DNA from: CAZXWN01 sp964644695 [NCBI: uncultured bacterium]
Lineage (GTDB): Bacteria > UBP4 > UBA4092
Direction: 5' to 3'
Assembly: GCA_964644695.1 (NCBI GenBank)
Contig: CAZXWN010000001.1
Location: forward strand, 774,390-838,389
Length of the DNA: 64,000 nucleotides
Positions within the stretch are counted from its first letter, which is position 1. Every line of letters starts with the position of its first letter. The notes beneath the pieces were generated by a model, which searched no databases, was not told the DNA's origin, and saw only the letters and a list, made by a program, of their open reading frames with translations. The position numbers were made by a program, and so were the translations under genes. Shown here piece after piece: positions 53,704 through 63,179 of the stretch.

Positions 53704-53729
53704 ATCGAACAAGATCGATCTTGTTCGAT
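53704..53729 (+). terminator. Terminator-like perfect palindrome after the M28 gene
   Basis: ATCGAACAAGATC (53704-53716) pairs with 53717-53729, a perfect 13-bp stem, then TTCTTCTTCGTTTC. It lies 14 bp past the stop and also faces the convergent dipeptidase gene. Confidence 0.75.
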
Positions 53730-53764
53730 TCTTCTTCGTTTCATGTTCGATTGTGATGCGCAGG

Positions 53765-54718
53765 TTAAAAGAGCCGAATCAGATTATCCCAAAATATCTT
53801 TTTGATATCCTGATTTTTATATCCGCGATGAATCAGAACCTCAATCAAATTTGGGTACATGGAGCAATCTTTTAAATCCTCTGGGTAATCAGAGGCGCCG
53901 TCAAAATCAGATCCTAATCCTACATGATCGATTCCTGCTATTTGTACCGCATGGTCAATGTGGTCAGCAACCATTGATGTTGTTACAGGGGTTTTCCCTT
54001 CATTCGGTTTTCGGATAAATTCACCAAACAAACTGATTCCAATCACTCCACCATTATCTCGAATTTTTCTCAATAAATTGTCACTGACATTTCGGGGATG
54101 AGCCACTAAGGCTTTACAACAAGAATGAGTAAACAGACAGGGTTTTGTGGAATGTTCCAGAGCCAGCGCTGCAGCTGATTCTGAAGCATGTGACAAGTCA
54201 ACTCGAATGTCTCTTTTCTCCAGTTCATGGATAACCCATACACCAAAATCAGTTAAGCCATTTGCTTTGGAACTGTCCTGGGAAGAATCAATCCAATCCA
54301 AAGAACGACACCAAACCAAAGTCAAATACCTAATGCCACGTGATTGTAACTGGTCCAATATTGCAGTATCTCGAGTCAGGAAATGCCCCCCCTCAACACA
54401 AGGAACACAAGCCACCCTTCCCGAGTCATAGGCCTCTTGAATACTAATCCGATTGGAAGCTTTTCGTAATAAATCTGGATATCGATTACATTGGGTTTCC
54501 AAACTATCCAGTAAAGCCATGACACGATCAAAACCCGACTGCCCCACATATTTTTCAGGATCCACCCAACATGCAAATCCCATCGCTCCTACGTGACCCT
54601 TGCGAAGCCTCGGACCATCCACATAAATATCGGGTTGTGATATTCCTATTTCCTTACCACGGTCCAAAACACGTAATAAAGTATCGACATGGGCATCAAA
54701 CACAGGAATTTCAGTCAT
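53765..54718 (-). CDS. Membrane dipeptidase (peptidase family M19)
   Basis: This 317-residue protein has metal-binding FDAHVDTLL at the N-terminus, Glu in CVEGGHFL, His residues in DLSHAS and THSCCKAL, and GLGSDFDGA near the end. M19 enzymes cleave dipeptides, including D-amino-acid ones. No signal peptide is visible, so it is probably cytoplasmic. AAGGAT precedes the ATG. Confidence 0.9.
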   Translation of the reverse strand: MTEIPVFDAHVDTLLRVLDRGKEIGISQPDIYVDGPRLRKGHVGAMGFACWVDPEKYVGQSGFDRVMALLDSLETQCNRYPDLLRKASNRISIQEAYDSGRVACVPCVEGGHFLTRDTAILDQLQSRGIRYLTLVWCRSLDWIDSSQDSSKANGLTDFGVWVIHELEKRDIRVDLSHASESAAALALEHSTKPCLFTHSCCKALVAHPRNVSDNLLRKIRDNGGVIGISLFGEFIRKPNEGKTPVTTSMVADHIDHAVQIAGIDHVGLGSDFDGASDYPEDLKDCSMYPNLIEVLIHRGYKNQDIKKIFWDNLIRLF

Positions 54719-54791
54719 GGAAATATCCTTTATCTATTCATAATTTCTATCCGCTTGATTTTATACTGAACCCGACTGGAAAACACAAAAA

Positions 54792-54823
54792 AACAAAAGG
54801 CTCGGTTCTCCGAGCCTTTTGTT
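54792..54823 (-). terminator. Terminator of the ferritin-like gene
   Basis: The AACAAAAGGCTCGG arm (54792-54805) pairs with 54810-54823, a 14-bp stem with a 4-nt loop and a T run on the minus strand. Confidence 0.9.
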
Positions 54824-54850
54824 GAGGTTTAAATTAAATACGCTGTTCTG

Positions 54851-55276
54851 TTACAAGGGCCAATCACGAAGGATTCTTTCGGTCTCTTCAGAATGACCAC
54901 TTTCGTCCCGTACCATGTCTTCCAATTGAACAACCAAACCTTTTTCACCAAGTTCATCAGCTTCTTTGGCGCGAGTAATGTAATCAATGGTTGCCTGCTT
55001 TTCAGCTGCTAATACCGCTTCAAGCATGGCACGGTTAGTTTGTGCTTGCGGCACCAGTCGCGGTTGTGTTGTAGGTTCACCACCCAGAGCGACAATCTTA
55101 TTTGCAAGATATTGAGCATGTAACTGTTCACCCGCCACTTCAGTCAGATAGAACTGTGATAATTGGGGACGATAAGGTCCAGATGCTTTTGCAGCATAAG
55201 TCAGGTACTGAATAATCGCACTCAACTCTCCAGCCAAGTCCTGATTCAAATGATCAATAAGAGTTTTCTTGTCCAT
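54851..55276 (-). CDS. Ferritin-like diiron protein (bacterioferritin/Dps-type)
   Basis: This 141-residue four-helix protein has Glu17 in AGELSAIIQY, ExxH in GEQLHAQ (about 49-55), Glu in AAEKQATIDY and ExxH in DESGHSEE (about 125-132), a complete diiron ligand set. It resembles bacterioferritin without the heme Met, or a ferritin-like family used for iron storage and peroxide detoxification. It agrees with the iron theme of the feo locus but is not close to it. AGGAGG precedes the ATG. Confidence 0.88.
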   Translation of the reverse strand: MDKKTLIDHLNQDLAGELSAIIQYLTYAAKASGPYRPQLSQFYLTEVAGEQLHAQYLANKIVALGGEPTTQPRLVPQAQTNRAMLEAVLAAEKQATIDYITRAKEADELGEKGLVVQLEDMVRDESGHSEETERILRDWPL

Positions 55277-55635
55277 CTTCTGCAGTCCTCCTGTGAATAA
55301 TATATTGGGTTACTTAACAAATCATTTGCTTTGTTTTTATAACACGATGATTCGCTTTTTAGTTCCCATAGCCTGGTAAGTCATAATTATTCATTATTTA
55401 TATCATTACAAAAACAGGCACCTACAATATAACTTTTCTTCATCACGGGATTGTCAACAGCCATGCGTTTTCTCTGCTTACAAAGCTCAAAATATCAGGA
55501 CTTGATTTTTTTGACATATCCACGCAATTTAAGGTATATTATTTTAAGGGTCACAACTAATTCGAGGTCACAGTAAAGAGTCGTTAAGCACTCTACCCTT
55601 TGTTCTAAAAATCTTTAAAAGGCGAGGATACTATC
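55277..55635. other. 359-bp divergent intergenic region (ferritin-like / pckA)
   Basis: The left 230 bp show only the ribosome-binding site of the ferritin-like gene and AT-rich DNA. The right part holds the pckA promoter (55511-55540), two direct copies of GGTCACA (55549-55555 and 55566-55572) and a small AGAGT/ACTCT hairpin in the leader. No open frame of note was seen. Confidence 0.6.
55511..55540 (+). promoter_or_regulatory. Sigma-70 promoter of pckA
   Basis: A consensus TTGACA (55511-55516) is followed after 18 bp by TATATT (55535-55540). The leader to the GTG is about 90 nt. Confidence 0.72.
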
Positions 55636-57228
55636 GTGGCATTTATTCCCAAATACCCTCTGGAGGAACAAGGCATTATCAACATTGGTAATGTTTATTG
55701 GAACCTCCCAGGTGCCTCTCTGTACGAAGAAGCTGTTCGTCGGCGGGAAGCACTCATTGCTCATATGGGTCCATTGGTTGCTCGGACTGGACACCATACC
55801 GGACGTTCCCCCAATGACAAATTTACCGTAGAAGAGCCAACCAGTCAGGATAAAGTTTGGTGGGGAAAGGTCAATCGACCCATCTCCGAAGAGAAATTTG
55901 ATCAACTTCATCGGCATATGCTGTCTTACCTGCAGGGTAAAGATATTTTTGTACAAGATTGTTTTGTCGGTGCTGATCCTGAATATCGTGTACCAATCCG
56001 CGTCATTACAGCTACTGCCTGGCACAATCTGTTCGCCCGTATTATGTTCCTGATTCCGAAACCGGAAGAAGTAAAAGAACATATTCCTGAATTTACCGTC
56101 ATCAATGCTCCCGGTTTCCATGCCCGTCCGGACGAAGATGGCACCAATTCTGAAGTATTTATCGTCGTTCACTTTGGTAAGAAACTGGTCCTTATTGGTG
56201 GCACCAGCTATGCCGGTGAAATCAAAAAATCCATGTTCACCATGATGAACTATGTTCTGCCCAGCAAGAATGTTTTCCCGATGCATTGTTCTTGTAACGT
56301 CGGCGAAGACGGTGATGTGGCTATCTTCTTTGGTCTTTCTGGTACAGGAAAAACCACTCTGTCCGCTGACCCTGAACGTAAACTCGTGGGTGATGACGAA
56401 CACGGCTGGTCTGATAAAGGCGTCTTTAATTTCGAGGGTGGTTGTTATGCAAAAGTTATCCGCCTCTCAAAAGAAGCTGAGCCAGATATTTATGCATGCA
56501 CAGAAAAGTTCGGTACCATCCTTGAGAATGTGGCTATTAACACGGAATCCCGCCGCATTGACTTAGATGATTCAACACTGACCGAAAACACCCGTGCAGC
56601 GTATCCGATTCTCCATATTGACAATGTCGTTTTCCCCGGGATTGTAGGTCATCCATCCAATGTCATCATGCTGACCTGTGATGCCTTCGGTGTCCTTCCC
56701 CCGGTTAGCAAGCTAACCCCCGAACAGGCCATGTATCACTTCATTTCTGGTTATACCGCTCGTGTAGCCGGAACCGAAAAAGGTGTCACTGAACCCCAGG
56801 CAACATTCAGCACTTGCTTTGGCGCACCCTTTATGGTCCTGCATCCGACCACTTATGCCAATATGCTCGAAGAGAAACTCAAAGCACACAATGCGGATTG
56901 CTGGCTCGTGAATACTGGTTGGTCCGGTGGACCTGCTGGTGTAGGTTCCCGAATGAAGATTGCCTACACTCGTGCCATGATTCGTGCCATCTTGGCGGGT
57001 CATTTAAAGGATACAGAGTTCGAAGTTGATCCCATCTTTGGCCTCTATATTCCCAAGGTAGTTCCGGGAGTTCCCCATGATGTACTGGTCCCCAAAAACA
57101 CCTGGGCGGATAAAGCAGCTTATGATGCAACCGCGAAAAAACTGGCGAAGATGTTCCATGAAAACTTCAAGCAGTTTGCAGATAATGCACCGGAAGCCGT
57201 CAAAGCAGCAGCTCCAAAACTCGATTAA
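55636..57228 (+). CDS. pckA: Phosphoenolpyruvate carboxykinase (ATP)
   Basis: This 530-residue protein starts with GTG, 8 bp after GAGGA. The kinase P-loop GLSGTGKTTLSAD (from residue 233), metal-binding HCSCNVG and DDEHGWSD are present, plus Arg in HTGRSPNDKF near the N-terminus. The ATP-dependent form interconverts oxaloacetate and PEP, in gluconeogenesis or, in many fermenters, CO2 fixation towards succinate. A long hairpin follows 20 bp after the stop. Confidence 0.96.
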   Translation: MAFIPKYPLEEQGIINIGNVYWNLPGASLYEEAVRRREALIAHMGPLVARTGHHTGRSPNDKFTVEEPTSQDKVWWGKVNRPISEEKFDQLHRHMLSYLQGKDIFVQDCFVGADPEYRVPIRVITATAWHNLFARIMFLIPKPEEVKEHIPEFTVINAPGFHARPDEDGTNSEVFIVVHFGKKLVLIGGTSYAGEIKKSMFTMMNYVLPSKNVFPMHCSCNVGEDGDVAIFFGLSGTGKTTLSADPERKLVGDDEHGWSDKGVFNFEGGCYAKVIRLSKEAEPDIYACTEKFGTILENVAINTESRRIDLDDSTLTENTRAAYPILHIDNVVFPGIVGHPSNVIMLTCDAFGVLPPVSKLTPEQAMYHFISGYTARVAGTEKGVTEPQATFSTCFGAPFMVLHPTTYANMLEEKLKAHNADCWLVNTGWSGGPAGVGSRMKIAYTRAMIRAILAGHLKDTEFEVDPIFGLYIPKVVPGVPHDVLVPKNTWADKAAYDATAKKLAKMFHENFKQFADNAPEAVKAAAPKLD

Positions 57229-57248
57229 TTAAGCAGTAGATAAATAGT

Positions 57249-57311
57249 ACAGTTCCCGTTATGACTTGTCAGTGTGGATATACTCACACTCTGGACATTA
57301 ACGGGAACTGT
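57249..57311 (+). terminator. Long hairpin after pckA
   Basis: ACAGTTCCCGTTA (57249-57261) pairs perfectly with 57299-57311. Inside it a second stem AGTGTG/CACACT (57271-57276 with 57285-57290) forms, separated by a 9/8-nt internal loop. CATTTT follows. It is a terminator or 3' RNA-stability element. Confidence 0.65.
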
Positions 57312-57403
57312 CATTTTAGTGGACAAATCGTCATTAATCATTACGATTAACAGGCTCGAATCGTTTTACCCAACCCCAGTAACTGTGTTAATATAGGCCG
57401 GTT

Positions 57404-57805
57404 ATGAAAAGATATCTTCTTATTTTTTTAGTGGGCATGATCGTCTTTGCTTATATCTTGCTCAAATATAATGAAACCCACATGAAACCCTATCTACCTC
57501 CTGTCAAGGTAGTTTCTCATTTTATAGAATCTCTTCAACAGCCCTCACATCTCAGTTCCGCGCAATGGTGGGATACAGGAACAGGGCGAAGTCGATATTT
57601 CATCATCAGTAAAGAGAAAAAGTTTGCAGCTCAATCTCAATATGATATTAGAGGACAGGCAATCCGCGGAGACGAAGCCCGTGTTCTGGTTTATCGTAAA
57701 TATGCCCCTAAAAATATCACTTCGAGTATAAATGTTCGTCTTTATCGCAATCAGGGTGAATGGAAAATTGTCCGTTGGGACGCCGAAGTTCCTCTAAAGA
57801 AATAA
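57404..57805 (+). CDS. Small membrane-anchored protein (NTF2/DUF4878-like)
   Basis: This 133-residue protein has an N-terminal transmembrane helix (about 3-21). An alpha/beta extracytoplasmic domain follows: a VVSHFIESLQ helix, VLVYRKYA, then paired strands INVRLYRNQGEWKIVRWD. The pattern resembles NTF2-like or DUF4878 proteins, which have no common function. It is a likely single gene between pckA and the FGGY kinase. Confidence 0.6.
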   Translation: MKRYLLIFLVGMIVFAYILLKYNETHMKPYLPPVKVVSHFIESLQQPSHLSSAQWWDTGTGRSRYFIISKEKKFAAQSQYDIRGQAIRGDEARVLVYRKYAPKNITSSINVRLYRNQGEWKIVRWDAEVPLKK

Positions 57806-57854
57806 CTTTAATATTGTTATGTAACCTGTTTAATACCAACAATGGAGACCTAAC

Positions 57855-59486
57855 ATGAACCGACCTGGTGAATATGTCATCGGAATTGATGTCGGTACTG
57901 GCAGTGCCCGTGCAGGTCTGTTTGACCTGAGCGGCAGGATTTATGGCAGTGCATCCACCCCAATTACTTTGTGGAAGCCAGAACCTGAATTTGCAGAACA
58001 GTCATCCGATGAAATATGGAAAGCCATTGGCACTTCAATTCGCAATACTCTCAAAGAAGCCAAAATCCCCTCTTCATGCGTTATTGGAATATCCTTTGAT
58101 GCGACGTGTTCTCTAGTCGCTCTTGATAGTCAAAACCAGCCCGTGTCTTTATCTCCCACCGGTAATAAGGAACAAAACATTATTGTATGGATGGATCATC
58201 GTGCTATTGAGCAAGCCAAACGTATCAATCGTACAGGACATCCAGTGCTCAAATATGTTGGGGGACAAATCAGTCCTGAAATGGAATTACCCAAAATCCT
58301 TTGGGTCAAAGATAAACTAAAAGCTTCATGGAAGAAGATTGCCCGATTATTCGATTTAGCAGATTACTTAACCTTCCGAGCCACCAATGTCGATACCCGA
58401 AGCCTTTGTACTACCGTCTGCAAGTGGACTTACCTGGGTCACCAGAATAAATGGGATGCCACTTTTTTCAAGCAGATTGGACTCTTGGATTTACTTGAGA
58501 AAAACAAGATTGGTTCTCATATCCGACCCATGGGTGAATTGGCGGGAGGATTAACGGAAACAGCCGCTAAAGAGCTGGGACTGCCCGCTGGGATTGCAGT
58601 GGGAGTTGGAATTATTGATGCTCATGCCGGAGGTTTGGGTGTTTTGGGAATGACCCAGCGGAAAAGCATTTCCCCCGAACTACTGGAAACTAATCTTGCT
58701 CTGATTGGAGGGACTTCCTCTTGCCACATGGCCGTATCCAGAAAACCCAAGTTTATCAAAGGGATCTGGGGTCCTTATTATTCGGCAATGATTCCGGGGA
58801 TGTGGCTCACAGAGGGGGGACAGAGTGCCACAGGCGCTTTGGTTGATCGGGTATTGGTAAACAATCAATATTTCGATGAATTGAAAAAAGAGGCTCACAA
58901 AATCGGCCTGAATGTTTATGAGTTGTTAAATGCCCGTGTTTCTGAACTGCAACGGCGTGAGAAAAAAGGTCCCGAACTTACTTCAAACTTCCATATCCTG
59001 GATTATTATCACGGAAACAGATCTCCTATTGCCGACCCCACAGCAAAAGGGATGGTTTGTGGACTATCACTTGATTCTTCGATCAATTCTCTGGCCGTAT
59101 CCTACCTGGCAACGATTCAGTCTATTGCATACGGCACGAGGAATATTATTGAGGCCATGAACCGACACGGATATCGTATCAAACACATTCATGCCTGTGG
59201 TGGCGGAACTAAAAATCCCCTCTGGCTGCAAGAACATGCAGATATCACGGGATGCACTATCGTCCTTCCAGAAGTCTCAGAGGCAATGTTATTAGGGACA
59301 GCCATGCTGGCGGCAGTTGCTGCAGGAAGATTCAAGACAGTCCTGGAAGCGATGTCCGCCATGTCCAAACCGGGAGAGATCATCCGGCCCAGAACGAAGA
59401 ATCAGGATTACCATAATAAAAAATATAAAGTCTATAAAAAACTGTATCAGGACCAGTTATCCTATAAAAAAATAATGTCGCGATAA
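57855..59486 (+). CDS. FGGY-family pentulose kinase (D-ribulokinase-like)
   Basis: This 543-residue protein has N-terminal IGIDVGTGSARAG (phosphate 1), ISFDATCS and VWMDHRA. The C-terminal half has GGTSSCHMA and HACGGGTKNPLW (the FGGY signature region). The pattern WLTEGGQSATGALVD fits the YpnpB/ribulokinase-type 5C carbohydrate kinases, which phosphorylate ketopentoses (or related ketuloses) with ATP. It begins a four-gene sugar cluster with the fucose-isomerase-family gene 29 bp downstream. The substrate is uncertain. Confidence 0.88.
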   Translation: MNRPGEYVIGIDVGTGSARAGLFDLSGRIYGSASTPITLWKPEPEFAEQSSDEIWKAIGTSIRNTLKEAKIPSSCVIGISFDATCSLVALDSQNQPVSLSPTGNKEQNIIVWMDHRAIEQAKRINRTGHPVLKYVGGQISPEMELPKILWVKDKLKASWKKIARLFDLADYLTFRATNVDTRSLCTTVCKWTYLGHQNKWDATFFKQIGLLDLLEKNKIGSHIRPMGELAGGLTETAAKELGLPAGIAVGVGIIDAHAGGLGVLGMTQRKSISPELLETNLALIGGTSSCHMAVSRKPKFIKGIWGPYYSAMIPGMWLTEGGQSATGALVDRVLVNNQYFDELKKEAHKIGLNVYELLNARVSELQRREKKGPELTSNFHILDYYHGNRSPIADPTAKGMVCGLSLDSSINSLAVSYLATIQSIAYGTRNIIEAMNRHGYRIKHIHACGGGTKNPLWLQEHADITGCTIVLPEVSEAMLLGTAMLAAVAAGRFKTVLEAMSAMSKPGEIIRPRTKNQDYHNKKYKVYKKLYQDQLSYKKIMSR

Positions 59487-59515
59487 TAAAGGGTATGAAA
59501 ATAAGGAGAGGGTAG

Positions 59516-61084
59516 ATGTCAACAAAAAGACCATTAACCGTAGGTGTATTATCCCCGAACGATCCCAGACCCTGGGTCCGTCAGGATAATTTAAATCTGA
59601 TGTTGTCTCATGAGGCTTCACTTATCAAAGCACTGAAATCCCAGGGAGTAAAAGTAATCCGGGGTGGTGACGGTTTTTCAAAAGAGGACCAGATTGCCTG
59701 GAATACTAACTTAGTTCACCGCCAGATATCCAATATTGCCAAAGCCAGTCCGGACGCACTCATAATCAATCAAGGGTCATGGACATTCCCCTACGATTCC
59801 GTTGATGCAGTCCGTTTTTTCCAGCAGGAAACAGAGGACATTGCCCGCGTGGTCATGTTCAGTTACAAGGATACTGAATTCCCGGGGCTGGTCGCTGGAA
59901 TGGCCGCAGGGGGTGGACTGAAACGATTAGGGATTCCTTTTGCATCCTGTTACGGAATCATTGATAAAGATAAAAAGGTCCTTTCGGAATTAATGGCTAT
60001 TCTGGAGTTTTATCAACAGAGGGCCATGGCAGCTCCAATCGTAAAAAAAGTTATTTCTGATTTGGGAAAACAAAAATACCTGTCATTAGGTGGAATGGCT
60101 CTGAAGATGATGACCACCACCGCAGATGTGGACCAGTGGGCGAAAGTATTCGGAGTGACCTTTGAAACATTGGATCAGTCCGAATTAATTGTCAGGGCTG
60201 AAGACATGGTGAAATGGTCCGGTAAACCTGGTGAATCCGATTTCCAAATTACCGATAAACGACTTCGGGCTTCACTGGATTATATCTATAAAAAAGAACA
60301 TGGAAAATTTGATTTCACTCGTCCCAAACTTCAGAACATCAATAAATGGGTTTATCAAACGGCCCTTTACTGGGCAGCCGTAGATTTAGTGAAAGAATAT
60401 GGAATCACCTTTGCGGGCATCAAATGCCAGGATGAGTTGAGTGCCAGACACTGCACGGCCTGTATGGCGACCGCATTTCTGGGAAATGATGTAGGACCGG
60501 ATGGCCGCAAAAAGACAATCATCCCAACCGCTTGTGAAAATGATATGGATTCGGCATTAACTCAATTAATACTCCATCTCATTTCCAACAAACCTGCAGG
60601 GTTTGGAGATTTCCGGGATGTCGAGAAACAGGTTCTGGCAATCGTAAACTGTGGACAGCATCCTCCTTATTTCTTTGGAGGCCCCAAAGAGGATTCAACC
60701 CATAAACTCGATAAGGTGGAATACATGGGGCAGGAAGTCTTTTATGCTGCCGGAGGTTCAGGAGTCAGAGGACGGACACCCGGTGGACATACCATGACTA
60801 TTGCCCGGTTAGGCAGAGAGAATCTGCGATATCAAATGGTCGCATTCCCGATGGAAACCTTAGAGGTCAATCCAAAAGAACACCAGAAGTATAATCCCTC
60901 ATGGCCCATTATTAAAGGGAAAGTCCCGATGACGGATGCTGAATTGATCAAGGTATGGCCTTGTAACCATCTTGGATTCGGGTATGGCGATTATACTGCC
61001 CATCTGGCAGAACTGTCTCATCGCCTCGATATCGGGTTCAGAGTTTATGACAAGTCTGGCCGAGAGTATTTCAAATCAACTTAA
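59516..61084 (+). CDS. L-fucose/D-arabinose isomerase-family protein
   Basis: This 522-residue protein has the Rossmann-like N-terminal domain (about 8-180, PDALIINQGSWTFPYD) and a middle domain. A fucose-isomerase-like C-terminal domain has the metal-site segment GIKCQDELSARH (about 303-314) and CENDMDSAL (about 341). These enzymes convert an aldose (L-fucose, D-arabinose or similar) to the ketose that an FGGY kinase then phosphorylates. The direct coupling to the upstream kinase makes an aldose -> ketulose -> ketulose-phosphate route likely. No dedicated aldolase is in the window. Confidence 0.85.
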   Translation: MSTKRPLTVGVLSPNDPRPWVRQDNLNLMLSHEASLIKALKSQGVKVIRGGDGFSKEDQIAWNTNLVHRQISNIAKASPDALIINQGSWTFPYDSVDAVRFFQQETEDIARVVMFSYKDTEFPGLVAGMAAGGGLKRLGIPFASCYGIIDKDKKVLSELMAILEFYQQRAMAAPIVKKVISDLGKQKYLSLGGMALKMMTTTADVDQWAKVFGVTFETLDQSELIVRAEDMVKWSGKPGESDFQITDKRLRASLDYIYKKEHGKFDFTRPKLQNINKWVYQTALYWAAVDLVKEYGITFAGIKCQDELSARHCTACMATAFLGNDVGPDGRKKTIIPTACENDMDSALTQLILHLISNKPAGFGDFRDVEKQVLAIVNCGQHPPYFFGGPKEDSTHKLDKVEYMGQEVFYAAGGSGVRGRTPGGHTMTIARLGRENLRYQMVAFPMETLEVNPKEHQKYNPSWPIIKGKVPMTDAELIKVWPCNHLGFGYGDYTAHLAELSHRLDIGFRVYDKSGREYFKST

Positions 61085-61121
61085 AATCATCAAGGTAAAA
61101 TTTCCCAGAATACATTCATTC

Positions 61122-62186
61122 ATGAAAGACGAAACTATCAACAGGCGAGAATTTATAATCCGTGGTGCAGCTGCCACACTGGCAGGCACGACGGCTTTCA
61201 GTTTATTATCCGCCGCCAAACCCAGGACATCACCCATGAAAACAAAACCATCAGACTTCTCCTTCATACATTTAACCGATATCCATGTTCGTTATAAACG
61301 AAAAGGCGATGTAGGATACCAGAAATGTATCTCTACCATTAAGGAGCTAAAACAGAAGCCCGATTTAGCCATTATGGGTGGAGATTTGGCTTTCGATGGA
61401 AATTACACCGATAAGGCAGAATTCATCCGGTCTATTGAACTCTACAAAACTATCTCGGATGAGATGGGGATCCCCTATTACAATTGCCTGGGGAATCATG
61501 ACCATCTGGGATATTCTTCGAGAAGGAAATGTGCTCCCGATGACCCGGAGATCGGCAAGAAATGTATCATGGACAGATTGGGGATGAAAGACAGTTATTA
61601 CAGTTTCGACCATAAAGGATGGCATTTTGTCATATTAGACTCAGCCTATCCAATCGAAACACCTACCGGCCCGTCACAAGCAGTGAAATTGGGGAAAGAA
61701 CAACTGGAATGGCTGGCATACGACCTGGGTGCCCATCATGGAATGCCTACGGTAGCCTGTATTCATGTAGCCGCCTTCTGTGAAATTGGAACACATAACG
61801 GGGACAAAGAATTTAATCCCATTAAATCCGGCATGGTTATTGAGGATACCCGGGAACTTCAGAAAATTTTGGAACGGCACAAAGTGAAAGCCTTACTACA
61901 GGGTCATGGCCACATGACGGAAGAATATGGATTTAATGGCGTGTGGTATATCACCACCCAATCCGCAGGAGCCTGTTGGTGGGCGGGTGAATGGCTCGGA
62001 TTCAAACCGGGATATACCGTATTTCATTGTCATGGGGACCAGCTGACATGGGATCGAGTCACTTATGAGCTGGATTATTATCTGGAACCAGAAGACGATT
62101 TGGAACGAAAACTGACCGCCCAATATAAAGAATCACTGAAAGAACAGGCCGAACTCCTGCAGAAAGAGATTGCTGGGAAAAAATAA
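61122..62186 (+). CDS. Tat-exported calcineurin-like metallophosphatase
   Basis: This 354-residue protein starts at 61122; a longer frame overlaps the isomerase gene. The N-terminus NRREFIIRGAAATLAG is a twin-arginine signal. Metal-site motifs in order are LTDIHVR, MGGDLAFDG, LGNHDHLG, CIHVAAFCE and GHGHMTEEYG. It probably acts on a phosphosugar or phosphate ester in the periplasm. It follows the isomerase gene by 37 bp, so it is likely co-transcribed with the sugar cluster. Confidence 0.88.
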   Translation: MKDETINRREFIIRGAAATLAGTTAFSLLSAAKPRTSPMKTKPSDFSFIHLTDIHVRYKRKGDVGYQKCISTIKELKQKPDLAIMGGDLAFDGNYTDKAEFIRSIELYKTISDEMGIPYYNCLGNHDHLGYSSRRKCAPDDPEIGKKCIMDRLGMKDSYYSFDHKGWHFVILDSAYPIETPTGPSQAVKLGKEQLEWLAYDLGAHHGMPTVACIHVAAFCEIGTHNGDKEFNPIKSGMVIEDTRELQKILERHKVKALLQGHGHMTEEYGFNGVWYITTQSAGACWWAGEWLGFKPGYTVFHCHGDQLTWDRVTYELDYYLEPEDDLERKLTAQYKESLKEQAELLQKEIAGKK

Positions 62187-62278
62187 TTTATTTATTTTTC
62201 AAATTCCTTCTTATCAGAATACCTTTTTTGGATTAAGATACAAAAAGGGAGAAAGAAAAGAGTTAGGAGGAATAGGCA

Positions 62279-63142
62279 ATGGAACGACGAGCGCTAGGCA
62301 AAACGGGAGAAAGTCTTTCAATTCTGGGATTTGGTGGGATTCTGGTGATGAATTCCACACAGGCACATGCTAACTCATTAGTTGCAAAAGCGATCCATCA
62401 TGGAATCAATTATTTCGATGTTGCACCCACCTATGGAGATGCTGAAGATCGTCTGGGCCCTGCCCTTCAACCTTACCGAAACAATGTTTTTCTGGCCTGT
62501 AAAACGAGCCGAAGAACCGCTGCGGCCTCAGAGAAAGAGCTTCACGATTCATTAAAGAAACTCCGCACTGACCATTTCGACTTATATCAACTTCACGCCC
62601 TGAACAGTATTGATGAAACCAAACAAGCCCTCGGTAAGGGTGGAGTCCTTGAAACCCTCCTGAAGGCCCGAGAAAAAGGACTCATCCGATATCTGGGATT
62701 CTCCGCTCATGATGTTCCTGCAGCTCTTTATGCCATGAAACACTTTGATTTTGATACGGTATTGTTCCCCTGTAATTTTATTCTGTATGAAAAAGGTAAC
62801 TTCGGCCCCAGTATCAAACAGGAGGCACAGTCCCGTGGTATGGGAATGCTGGCGCTCAAATCCATGGCACTCACGAAATGGGCTGAGGGAACGGATGACC
62901 ATCCTTATCCCAAGTGTTGGTATGAACCGATAACGGATATTGAACTGGCGCATCTGGCGCTCCGATTCACGTTAGGTGAAGGGGTCACAGCACTGTTATC
63001 ACCCGGGGAAGAAAAGTTTTTCCAAATTGCTCTGGATTATCTCAGCCAGGGATACACACCCCTGACAGACGAGGAACGAGACTTCCTGAAACAAGAGGCT
63101 AAATCAACGACTCCCTTGTTCAGTAACACTGGGGTAAAATAA
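62279..63142 (+). CDS. Aldo/keto reductase
   Basis: This 287-residue TIM-barrel oxidoreductase has the catalytic tetrad visible: Asp and Tyr in YFDVAPTYGDAE (about 47-58), Lys in LACKTSRR (about 76) and His in LYQLHAL (about 106). Related proteins of this shape, found near sugar cupins and isomerases, reduce aldoses or keto sugars with NAD(P)H. A TTAGGAGGAAT ribosome-binding site precedes the ATG. It completes the sugar cluster begun by the FGGY kinase. Confidence 0.9.
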   Translation: MERRALGKTGESLSILGFGGILVMNSTQAHANSLVAKAIHHGINYFDVAPTYGDAEDRLGPALQPYRNNVFLACKTSRRTAAASEKELHDSLKKLRTDHFDLYQLHALNSIDETKQALGKGGVLETLLKAREKGLIRYLGFSAHDVPAALYAMKHFDFDTVLFPCNFILYEKGNFGPSIKQEAQSRGMGMLALKSMALTKWAEGTDDHPYPKCWYEPITDIELAHLALRFTLGEGVTALLSPGEEKFFQIALDYLSQGYTPLTDEERDFLKQEAKSTTPLFSNTGVK

Positions 63143-63179
63143 TCCTAAATAAATTATTGAAGATAAAAAGAGTTTCCTC

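Noticed and set aside
53704-53729. CGAAC...GTTCG palindrome as an SOS (LexA) box
   Set aside because: The half-sites are 16 bp apart instead of 4, and the element lies after a stop codon with a T-rich tail, so a terminator is simpler.
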